The notes under the pieces: generated by a model | Database searches by the model: none | Told to the model about the DNA's origin: nothing | Seen by the model: only the letters and a program-made list of their open reading frames with translations | Origin: Tomocerus qinae | Lineage: Eukaryota > Arthropoda > Collembola > Entomobryomorpha > Tomoceridae | NCBI GenBank assembly: GCA_020055645.1 | Contig: CM034546.1 | Coordinates: 136,607,875-136,671,874 of the forward strand | Reading direction: 5' to 3' | Length of the DNA: 64,000 nucleotides | Shown here: positions 54,610-64,000 of the stretch, one piece after another | Position numbering within the stretch: the first letter of the stretch is position 1 | How the letters are laid out: every line of letters starts with the position of its first letter | Program-made: the position numbers and the translations under genes

Positions 54610-55563
54610 ATGATGTCACAATTAGCTAAACGAACTTTTTTCATAACTGCAAGGCAATTCTCAGCAATTAAAAATCCATCCGCCCATGCAGGTAATCTGA
54701 TTTTGGATTTAAAAGAAGAATTAATTAATTGAAAAGTCAATAAGTGTCATTGTACGCTAGTCTTTCTTGCAAGGACACAAATGGTAATTGAAATCTTGTT
54801 GAAACTGGTTGAAGTAACTATGAGTTATTCATTCAGTAATTTAAAACGAAAGACATTGGCTGACATTAACTAAAAATAAATTTATTTATTAGGGGAAAAT
54901 AGAAATGAACTAAATAGCATTTATATCTATTCCATGGGGTACTTTATTTCAATTATTTACTTGCCAAATAATATTGAAAACCGAAAGAAAACTACAGCTA
55001 AAACTAGCTAGACACTGTAATACTACCTGATTAGATTATAATTGGCGTTAGGAGAGTTTTAATTAAGGTTACTTTCTTGCACAGGTGGGATGGATTTGTG
55101 GAGAAAGCTAGCATTATTTGGAGCAGTTCCCTGTGTTGTTCTTCTGACAATCACAACTTTCATGGAACACGCCAAGCACCATCACGACGAGAAACCGGAG
55201 TACATTGAATATGATCATCTTCGAAAGCGCGACAAGGTCATTCCTATTAATAGCAACCCATATTATGCAACTTTATGATCCGTACCCACTATTGCATATT
55301 TCAAGGGCGTTATTCTTGACACACACCTGTTTCCGTTAGACATATTATAGTTATAATATTATATAGTAGTTGGACAAAACATAACATAACCCGTGGACAT
55401 CCCCTTTATGCAACTAAAAAGTGGGTAGTATGAAATATGGAGCATAAGAAATTGTGTCAATTCAAGTGTATTCTCTTTACAGCGCTATCCATGGGGCGAC
55501 GGCAGCCGCTCATTGTTCCACAATCCAAAATCGAATTGGCATCCGGAGGATTGGAAAAATTGA
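54610..55563 (+). CDS. COX6A: Cytochrome c oxidase subunit 6A, mitochondrial, 3 exons
   Basis: A nuclear-encoded subunit of respiratory complex IV in the inner mitochondrial membrane. Exons 54610-54691, 55085-55236 and 55483-55563 join in phases 1 and 0, giving 104 residues (family about 105-115). The N-terminus is a mitochondrial targeting sequence rich in Arg/Lys/Ser without acidic residues (SQLAKRTFFITARQFS). Then come one membrane span (ALFGAVPCVVLLTITTF), a His-rich stretch (HAKHHHDEKPEY), the family block YDHLRKRDKRYPWGDG, and SRSLFHNPKSNWHPEDW at the end. Two ATGs in tandem (54610 and 54613) could both serve as start. Retaining intron 2 would instead give VIPINSNPYYATL and lose the conserved end, so splicing at 55236/55483 is certain. 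Confidence 0.92.
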
Positions 55564-56117
55564 GTTATCTGGAGCTGTTTACAGGAAGTGCCACAATTAG
55601 TGTACCTACGTAGTGTTGGGTTGGGGCTTTGTAATTGTAATGATGTAACCGAATAGACCGCAATAAAACAAGCAATACTCCAAATCATGATCCGGCTACG
55701 TTTATTCCAGCGAAATAGCCGCAGGTAAAACGGCCTTTTATTAGCATGGGACTTGGTACTTGGTATATGGTTAGGTTCGTTGAAGCCAGTTGTCTTTATG
55801 GCCACTTGTGATGGAACCAGTTGTCAGGAGACCAGTTTACCTGGGACCAATAGACTAGGTGTAGAAATTTGGGGAAATTCGTACAGTAGATAAGTGGCAA
55901 GTTGAGTTTTGGTTTGGTGGGCTTAACAAAACAAAACAGTTTACAATGGAGTATGGAGTGAGAATGAGGAAGCAAATGTTTTTTATATTCCATCAACATT
56001 AAAATTATTTTATTGACACTTTTGATGATGAACACTACTGACAATACAGAGGAAAGGTATCAATCAAACAAAATGATGTTTTTGCAAAAATATAATTGAC
56101 ATATACTTATACGTATC
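55564..56117. other. Intergenic, nothing recognised
   Basis: Minus-strand open frames here have no family features. One lies antisense to the last COX6A exon. Confidence 0.4.
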
Positions 56118-56408
56118 ATGCTGCGAACTCTGCCAACAGTTTTACATATTTACCAGTGTATTTACAACTCTTCAATTTCATTATTAATAAAATACTCCAC
56201 TCTACTCAGTGACCTATTTACATTGGCTGTGGGAATCATAATAATTTTTAAGACACCGTTAAAAATAAGTCTGGATGGATTTGTTCCATGGATTTACTTA
56301 AACCACAATATTGAGTTAGTTTTATTAGGTTTGGTTAGCTTTAGTTACCTTATCGGATTAGGCAGCAGACATAGTAAATGTGTTAAATCTATTGAAGACC
56401 CGAGTTAA
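56118..56408 (+). pseudogene. Isolated chemoreceptor exon fragment
   Basis: An open frame of 96 residues with two membrane segments (LFTLAVGIIIIF; IELVLLGLVSFSYLIGLG). It aligns in pattern with exon 3 of the chemoreceptor just downstream (…IYQCIYN… before, GSRHSKC after the second span). There is no partner exon on either side. Probably the remnant of a tandem duplicate. Confidence 0.45.
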
Positions 56409-56981
56409 TATTTAATATCTTTCGAAAATTATATAGGTTTTTAAATTTTATAGAGAATGTTATTTACTCTATCCATTTCCTATGAAGTTAGATGAATGAC
56501 TCAACCTGTAGGGAAAGAAGTATTTACAACCAATAACATAGAATTAAAATTCAAGTGGTAATGACTGTAAATCCTAAAACTAAGCGTACAAGATTATTAA
56601 ACCTCGAGTACGGTCTTCATATGGATTGATTCAACAATTTGAATAACTGAAGTTACCAGCTAAAAATCTAGTTGCTTCTGGGAACTTCTAATTTCTTCTT
56701 AAAAGTAATTTAAATCTATGCAAGTATCAATTTGCTAACCATTAACTCTACAATTTGTCCACCAAAACCATGTAATATTTTCTTAGCGTTAATTTAACCT
56801 AGTAGGAGTAATTTGTGAAATTGAAAGAAAAGTTACGTATAATTGTAAGCATTCATTTTTCGTGGATTGCTAACATAGTTGGCAACACATTCCCTTTCTT
56901 AACAGTTTAGTCGTTGTCATTTCATTCCATTGGAAAACGTATCTCCAACTCTCTTATATATTCTCGTCTTTTCCACTTTCA

Positions 56982-58647
56982 ATGTTGTCAGAAATTACTT
57001 TTCATCTTCTAGGGCATTTAACTCACTATGGCAGTTTTTGGAACTGCATTCCTTGTAAATGGAATTCAAAAACAAGACGATTTTATGGAATAAAAGGATT
57101 TAGAGTATTGATTTGGAAATTAATAATTGCGTTCAACTGGTCTTATTGTTTGTATCAGTTTATGAGTTTCCTCTATGAGTGCATTATAATACAAACATCG
57201 ATGTACGATAGGAGTATTCATTTTATTTTTATGGCCTCCTCCTTTATAACTTCAACTTGTCAGCTTTATTTCTTGAATCACGGTAGCGATTTTATTTGGT
57301 TTATGAATGCCATTTTGGATTTGGAAAATACGTGGAGAGGTAATGCCAAGCAAAAATTTAAAGCTTACAAAATTTTAAAGTTTTGTTGCTTAATGTCCAT
57401 ATTTAAATACTATTCTCATTTTGCTTTAATAACCAACTCATTTTGAAATTACATCACAATTTTTTGTGAATTTTAACTAGGAAATAGCTCGGAATCATTT
57501 GCAGATAAATATTGCAAAATATTTTTTCTGACTTGCGTTCCAGGCGTCTACGTTTTTCCTTTGATTGGCCTACTCTTGTACTTTGAGCATCCCCACAGAC
57601 TGTGCTACTTCAGCTATGCATTATTTAATACGGCTAAAATCCCACTAAAATATCAAATGCTATTTTCCACCTTAGAATTTCTTCAATACATTTTAATATG
57701 TACAGTGACGATGTCGTTGCTTCTGAATATTAGTCTGGTGACCACCTGTCAGATTAATTGGCTAACAGAATTTAGGTAAGAAATGTTTACACTATTCCAT
57801 GCACTTTCAAAATGTTATAAATTCCAGCGGATTATCCATATTCAGACATGGCACTTGAATATTTCTTAAAAATAAATAGGTGAAATTTTTGAAATATTTC
57901 GCGAAATATTTCTCTACCACGTTCCTTGAAAAATGAAATATTTGAAATAAATAGTGTACATGGTATTTTTTACAAAAATTTCAATTAAATTCACTTCTGC
58001 GCATGCATGCGTGTCAACATGACCATTGTGTTTATTTCATTTATTTCAAATATTTCATTTTTCAAGAAAAATTCCTTGAAGTAAGAAACTAATGCCATGT
58101 CTGTCCATGTTTATTTAATTTACAGCTATTTGCGTTCTTTATTTTAGCAACCAGAATTTGGTTCATGACATGAAGTTCCGTCAATGGAAGATTTATTCTT
58201 AAATATCTCTCACTGCAAGTCGTCAACAGTTTCCAAAACACATCATTCCGATATTTGGTGATGGGAGCGAATATCTTCGTCGTCTTTGGTGTCAGCGTAA
58301 CTGGAATGTTCTGCAGCATTAAATTATTCCCTTTTATTAATGTAACCATTAGTTTTGGAGTTTATATGCTATTTCCCAATTTGGTTATTAACTGCTTCAT
58401 GGCACTTTTGTTCTTTTATGGCGGTTTTGCTGTTAGCTACTCTCAATCTAAAAAATTTCTTTATCACATTAAAAAAGTAAGTTTTCATTCCACGAGGAGA
58501 ATTCGTCGCAAGGAATGTGCCTTGTTTGTTAAATCCTGCCCACCGATAAAAATCTATGTTTTAGAGGAATATATGCATGAAGATTCTTTGATTAGAATAT
58601 TATTTCGAATCTTCGACATAACGATAACATTTATTTTGTGCACATGA
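56982..58647 (+). pseudogene. Gustatory-receptor-like gene with one frameshift, 3 exons
   Basis: Exons 56982-57339 (TM1 LIIAFNWSYCLYQFM, TM2 FMASSFITSTCQLYFL), 57481-57775 (PLIGLLLYF; LEFLQYILICTVTMSLLL) and about 58149-58647 (ANIFVVFGVSVTGMFC; LVINCFMALLFFYGG; C-terminal ILFRIFDITITFIL). Joins 1/2 (phase 1) and 2/3 (phase 2) fall at the same places as in the 10961-12788 gene. The natural acceptor at 58148 opens a frame (NQNLVHDMKFRQWKIYS) that hits TAA at 58198-58200. One base less there would continue into KYLSLQVVNSFQN. A weaker acceptor (GAAG|TTCC, near 58175) would skip the shift at the cost of the conserved helix start. So it is either a pseudogene, an alternative splice or a one-base sequence error. 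Confidence 0.6.
57843..58103. mobile_element. hAT-like MITE with CAGACATGGCA ends (GAAATATTT motif)
   Basis: Starts CAGACATGGCA and ends TGCCATGTCTG. Flanks TCCATATT (57835-57842) and TCCATGTT (58104-58111) match at 7 of 8. The interior is GAAATATTT-type motifs in both orientations (GAAATATTTCGCGAAATATTTC, TGAAATATTTGAAATAAAT and its reverse complement). Sits in intron 2 of the chemoreceptor, 46 bases before its acceptor. Confidence 0.75.
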
Positions 58648-59534
58648 GCTTTATAATTATTACAGTTCATCTCGTTTTGAATTGAGGTTTAAATTGTATG
58701 AATGACATAGATGATATGAATGAACATTGCACACTAACAGGAATTTCATTGTAAAAAAACAAATATACTCATTGAATTCTACGAAACACTTTACTCTATT
58801 TTTATAGCATGAGATTGTACTTTGTATTGATAATAAAATGCCGTTCTTTATAATATTTGGTTGAAAAACTGTTCATTCGGGGGTCCAATCATGGTTTTAG
58901 CCGTAGTTGTACATTAGTTTCTGCAGCGACTTTTCTACAAGTTAGTTTCCAAAATATTGAACCTTAATTCGTTTTTAGTAAGTACACAGCATCTATTTTT
59001 CGAAAACCTTTTTCTCCAAATGGTACAAATATGTGCAGCCGTGCAGCTGAAAATAGCATAGATATCTAGGGTTATTTTATGTCAGCGGTAGCAACCTCAA
59101 ATAACCATTTTTTTGCCAGCTATAGCAGCTCTCTGAATACGGTACGTGATGTAACTCATTTGATGAAAAGACGTACTATGTACTACGATTAGGTATAATA
59201 ATATTATTATAGTTCAGTCAGTTTTATAGTAAGTGTACTGTGTAATTTTGATGTGAAACTTTTTTCCATGTTGCATCATCATCATCTGCAGCAGCATTTC
59301 TTCATTCACCAGATCAAATCATCCATCAGCCACTGTTTTTATTTGCATCATCTTAGTCTCCGTGGATAGCTTGCTGTTTGTCTAAATACAGTCAAGTGCT
59401 AAAACTGCGCCAAATCTAAACAAACATACTGCAAAGTGCAAGTCAAACCTTCAAGGCCGACTTTACTTCTGTCTTGGTGTCGTCCGGTTGACTTTTCTGT
59501 AACCAAAGGAAACGGAAAAAGATTTTGAAAAAAT
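58648..59534. other. Intergenic, upstream region of FARSB
   Basis: No coding signal. The last 150 bases before the ATG at 59535 are AT-poorer and probably hold the FARSB 5' leader. No TATA box, as expected for a housekeeping gene. Confidence 0.4.
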
Positions 59535-62270
59535 ATGCCGACAGTTAATATAAAGAAGAACCTCCTTTTTGCAAAAATTGGACAGGAGTTTAGTAAGTTA
59601 ATTTTTAATGACTATAAATTAATTAGTGTATTAAATTAGATTTCCAATGCCAATGCAATGCAGTGGGGAATGGGGAAACCATACACCATAAGTTGTCAAA
59701 AAAACTTTCAAGAAGGCTGAAATTATTGTGTAATTTTATTAATTATGTCTTCATTTTGTTAATTTTTGTATTCTTCTGTTTTTAGCGGATGAAGATTTTG
59801 ACAGACTCTGCTTTGAGTTTGGTATTGAGCTGGACGATGTGGTAAACACTATTTACGAATATATTCAACATTTAAATATAATAAGCATAATTTTGTGGTT
59901 CATTTTTAGGTTGATATTTTGGGTATTTGTATTTACAGGTGACCGAAAACGAAGATGTGATTTATAAAATTGATATTCCTGCGAATCGATATGACCTTTT
60001 GGTAAGCTAATAAATTCATAACTATCTCATTATGGGAAAATTTGTTATTCTATGATATTCCGAATTATTAGTTCCAAATAATGATGTTATAATAATTTTT
60101 TAAAGTGCTTGGAGGGACTGGCCACGGCATTGTCCGTTTTTCTCCAAAAGTAAACTGTGATTTTATTTTTTTTGATATAATTCGCTAAGTAACATCTGTA
60201 TTTTAGAAATTAAAACTGAATCAATAGAAATTGTTAAATTAATTTAGAATTATTTAAATAGAACTTTGCAGCCAGTTTATAAAAAGGTTGAGGGAAACAT
60301 CGTGATGACGGTGAAGAGCAACAAGATCCGTCCATACATCGTGTCAGCAGTGTTGCGAAATGTGAAATTGACAAAAGACGCATACAATAGTATAATCGAG
60401 TTGCAAGAAAAACTGCATTTCAATATCTGCAGAAAAAGACAGCTTGTGGCGATTGGGATTCACGATTTGGACAAGTTAAAACCGCCTTTCCGTTATTTGA
60501 CCCAGGATAAAAACGAAATAGAATTTATCCCTCTGAATCAGAAAAAATCTTTTCGTGCAGTTGACTTGATGGAGTTTTATAAATCGGACGCGCACTTGAA
60601 GCCCTATCTGCACATCATCCAGGACTTTGAAGAGTTTCCCGTCATCTACGACAGTGAAGGCGTCGTCGTCTCGCTTCCACCCATCATCAACGGTGATCAT
60701 AGCAAACTCTCTCTGGACACTACTAACTTGTTCTTTGAGTTGACAGCCACCGACCTTACCAGAGTCAGTTTCCTTTATATTATATGACAGTTATAGAATT
60801 TTAATTTTATATTTAATAACTTATAATTTTTGAAATGATAGGCAAATATAACTCTGGACATTTTGATAACGATGATAAGTGAGTACTGCGCTGAGCCATT
60901 TACCGCTGAAACCGTCAAAGTTGTTTACGAAAATGGAAATCAAGTGGCCTACCCGTCTCTGGACTACCGAACGCACAAGTTAAATGTCAACTACGTTAAT
61001 CAAGTCATCGGAATCCAGTAAGGATGGAAATTAATTACAATAGCTTATAGGATTTAAATAAATTAAATACAAGATCCAATAGTTTAAAAGTCTATCTATA
61101 TATCCTTTTGGCTACAAAACGATTTTTATTTACATTTTTTCTGTGGATGATTTTTCAAAATTATATTTTGTTGCAGCAACTTATTTTAGTTCTTTTTATC
61201 AGTTTTTATTAACTTAAATATTGTTATCGACAAAATATTCAGAATTAATAATTGACAATTACAGATTGGACGCGGATAAGATGGCCAAGAGTTTAAGTAA
61301 AATGGGTCTGAAGTCGTCAGCTGTGAGCAAAGAGGAGATTGAGGTGGAAGTTCCTCCCACGAGGCACGACGTTCTCCACGAGATTGATATAATAGAGGAT
61401 GTGGCTATTGCATACGGATATGATAACATTAACGACACTTTGCCCAACTGTGTTACAATCGCCAGACAATTTCCTGTCAATAAACTCTCCGACCAACTTA
61501 GAGAAAATGTCGCCATGGCTGGATTCACTGAAGCTCTCAATTTTGCACTCGTAATTTTAAATGGTAATTGATAATTAACTTTATTTCAATGTATACAATT
61601 ATTTTCAATTGTTTGTTTAGTGTTCGGTGGAGGACGAATGCGAGAAAATAAGGCATAGTGAGGAAAAGGAAAAATCTTTAGTCAGAATTTCCAACCCGAA
61701 GACGTTGGAATTTCAAGCTGCGCGTGTGAGTCTTCTTCCGGGACTTTTAAAGACGCTGCAGGCAAACAGAAAAATGCCCCTTCCGTTGAAACTATTCGAA
61801 GTGGGAGACGTTATTCTTTTGGACGATAAATCTGGTAATTTTTAAATGAGGTTACGAGTAACGAACAAAGTTGCTGACGGCATTTTTTTTATTAATTTAA
61901 GATACCGGTGCTAGAAATGAACGTCGTCTTTGTGCAGTAAACTACAATAAATCTCCGGGATTCGAAATCATTCACGGTCTGCTGGACAGATTGATGCTGC
62001 TACTCGAAGTTAAATTCCAAGACGGCTACACTTTACAGGCAGCTGATGGTGAATTGAATTCAAACAATTGTTATAATATAATTAATTAAATACCTAATTA
62101 TTTAATTACATTAAATAGATCCAACTTATTTCCCTGGTCGTTGTGCGGAAATCATTTACGAGAGTAAGCCAATCGGAAAGCTGGGAGTTTTGCACCCGAA
62201 GGTCATGGAAAACTTTGAGCTGACTTTGCCTTGCTCCGCCCTCGAGATCTCACTTGAACCTTTTATCTGA
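59535..62270 (+). CDS. FARSB: Phenylalanyl-tRNA synthetase beta subunit, cytosolic, 10 exons
   Basis: With the alpha subunit (FARSA, not in this window) it forms the alpha2-beta2 enzyme that charges tRNA-Phe in the cytosol. Exons: 59535-59592, 59786-59841, 59939-60001, 60106-60149, 60262-60763, 60842-61017, 61265-61550, 61621-61834, 61902-62048, 62119-62270. All phases match, giving 565 residues (animal proteins about 585-590). Landmarks: [30 protein letters not shown]; the B3/4 editing domain with [41 protein letters not shown] and PPIINGDHS; the B5 domain with [28 protein letters not shown]; and the catalytic-like core with [85 protein letters not shown]. The loop after exon 2 is shorter than in vertebrates, which accounts for most of the length difference. 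Exon 5 uses the AG at 60260-60261; the AG just before CCAGTT would break phase. Confidence 0.95.
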
Positions 62271-63118
62271 TTCTTGAATAATTGTCAATACCGGATCAAT
62301 TTTCAATAATGGCTTGTCATTTATTAAACTTTTGATTTACTAAATTATTTTTGTGTAGTTATTTTCATTTCCAGATCAGATTAAGGAAGGAACGTATGAG
62401 TAACATCATTAAGTAACATCATTGATAGAAATTTTCATACTAATGTCATCCCTTGAATTCATTACCGTTGCTGTTTATCGAATGGAGTTTTAAAGAAATT
62501 TTTAAGTCAGGTATCGAAAGCTTTACCCATATATTATAAATTGTAATACTTCAGCGAATTAAAATAACTATATAGATCAGTTTTTAAAAGCTTTGTTGAC
62601 GAATAACTCCACTATCCTGTCAAATATTATGCCATAAAATGAGAAGGTATAGTTATTGGTTATATTAAAAATAGATTGGAAGTATCTGTGCAGCTAAAGA
62701 CAGATATAGATCATTTGTTGCGCCTCAAATTTCAGGCCGCAGCCCTTATTCTTCAAAAACATGTTTGTCTATCTATGTTTAGACAACCTAAAAATACATT
62801 TAGATTTGATGCCAACTTAATTTTTAATAGAATGTGAGATATACGACGAAATTTCAGTGTCATTTTTGGATCAACACTACTATTTAAATGCAGCGATTTA
62901 ATTCTCAGCTAAAATATCGATTTCGAGAAGAAAAACTGTTGACATAACGTAAGTAAATCAAAAACCTTTTTACCTTATTTATTTGGGGTCAACATATTTT
63001 TATTTGCATTGTATGTACATAGAATAGGTTTTGTTAATTTAAAACGGAAATAATGGATGCAATAATTTTTTTCGTAATGGTTTTTGATGGACTTGTATTA
63101 TTTCTTTGCTTCAATAAG
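62271..63118. other. Intergenic between FARSB and the next chemoreceptor
   Basis: Convergent 3' flanks. No gene or clear repeat boundary seen. Confidence 0.4.
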
Positions 63119-63965
63119 TTAAAACGTAAACAGCATTTCGGATACACCTTTGGTGAGCGACATGGAAAAATTAATAATCTTTTGTCTTTTTACAAAAGAA
63201 TAAGTGCCAATGTATATTTTATTTTCTCTGAAGGATTTCCGATGTCGTTTCAAGAGTTGCTGGTCTTGGTCTGAATATTTCCACGAGTTGAGATATGTAC
63301 TGGAGCAATGATAAAGAGTTGACGTGCTCCATAAAACGGTACCCCACATGCTGCAAACATACAAAGAGCTCAAGAACCAAGCTACAGTTGCAATACCACC
63401 GAATTCTTTATTTTTCCGGATGACCAAGAAAATCGATACGTAAGCCACCCTCTTGGCCAAAATCTGCACGAAGAACAAAATCCGCGAGTAGCGATCGTTA
63501 AATATCTTGACCAGAATGGTTAAACCAATATGGACTTTGCAAAAATTCTCGACTGTTCTTAACGATGAGTTTGTCTCATACTTCCTTTCTTTACAACTAT
63601 AGTACAGAATACAAAATTAGACTGTAAATCCTAGTAAAGTATTACAAAATTTACAATATGATAGCTTACGTAATTTCTCGTGAAATTTTCATATGTTGGA
63701 TTAGAAATAGAGTCACGAAAGTTAAATGGATCCAAATTTGTGCTGTGATGCACAGAATGAGCCAAAATTGAGAGTCCATTTAAAATCCACACGAGCCCGT
63801 ACCAACCGCTATTCTCCTCTAATAAGGATGTAAAAGTTATTGGATAGGATGGATACATCTGATGAACAGAAGTCATCACTGACGGCCATATGACTATCCA
63901 AATGGTTGAAAATTCCAAAGATTTTTCTATGGACATTTTTCTTGACTGGTGCAGAAGGAAGTTTT
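63119..63965 (-). CDS. Gustatory-receptor-like chemoreceptor, 3' part (continues beyond window)
   Basis: Two coding segments: 63965 to about 63670 (acceptor at 63966-63967, phase 1 as in the other receptors; membrane segments TIWIVIWPSVMTSVHQM and YGLVWILNGLSIL) ending at a good donor TAC|GTAAGC; and about 63590 to the TAA at 63119-63121 (ILFFVQILAKRVAYVSIFLVI; VAWFLSSLYVCSMWGTVLW; C-terminal IINFSMSLTKGVSEMLFTF). The exact acceptor of the second segment is unclear. GGAAG|TAT at about 63590 keeps frame but is weak; the stronger CTATAG at about 63600 does not. The N-terminal exon with TM1 and TM2 must lie right of the window. Best preserved C-terminus of the five receptor loci here. Confidence 0.6.
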
Positions 63966-64000
63966 CTGTCAAATATTCCATTTTATTAAATAGTATTTAT

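Noticed and set aside
55237-55278. Read-through end of COX6A exon 2
   Set aside because: The open frame continues 13 codons into the intron. The donor at 55237 plus exon 3 restores the conserved family C-terminus.
55485-55805. Minus-strand 106-codon frame
   Set aside because: Antisense to COX6A exon 3 and then no recognisable composition.
61259-61540. Minus-strand 93-codon frame in FARSB
   Set aside because: Antisense shadow of exon 7, which encodes the B5 domain.

Overview
The window is eukaryotic and AT-rich. Its protein-coding genes are split by short introns with clear GT...AG borders, and one intron has a GC donor. Divergent gustatory-type chemoreceptors, an intronless ionotropic receptor, an ecdysteroid-kinase-like gene, a SET/TPR protein and small secreted peptides point to an arthropod. 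A springtail or another early-branching hexapod is my best guess, inferred from gene families and not from any marker gene. No rRNA, tRNA or CRISPR array was seen.

Layout. 1.7-3.5 kb (-): C1GALT1-type O-glycan galactosyltransferase. 5.4-9.1 kb (+): decayed chemoreceptor. 11.0-12.8 kb (+): intact chemoreceptor. 14.6-18.5 kb (-): tandem array of two proline-rich secreted peptide genes and a dead third copy. 18.9-20.8 kb (-): SET/TPR protein with a signal-like N-terminus. 22.5 kb and 27.9-28.6 kb (-): two small secreted proteins. 30.0 kb (+): secreted beta-helix protein. 32.2-37.4 kb (+): EcKinase-family gene whose second intron is almost filled by a 3.3 kb palindromic foldback element. 39.7-41.6 kb (+): ionotropic receptor. 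45.6-50.1 kb: two convergent paralogous four-transmembrane genes. 51.0-51.8 kb (-): truncated SNAP-25-like gene. 54.6-55.6 kb (+): COX6A. 56.1-58.6 kb (+): chemoreceptor fragment and a frameshifted chemoreceptor. 59.5-62.3 kb (+): complete ten-exon FARSB. 63.1 kb to the edge (-): the 3' part of another chemoreceptor.

The functional themes are housekeeping (FARSB, COX6A, C1GALT1), chemosensation (five gustatory-type loci, at least two broken, plus one ionotropic receptor) and small secreted proteins of unknown role. The space between genes is packed with non-autonomous mobile elements. Many have hAT-like CAG termini and 8-bp target-site duplications that can be read directly. Several have arms built from one short motif repeated many times in opposite orientations, and the motif differs from copy to copy. 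These elements are the most unusual feature of the window.
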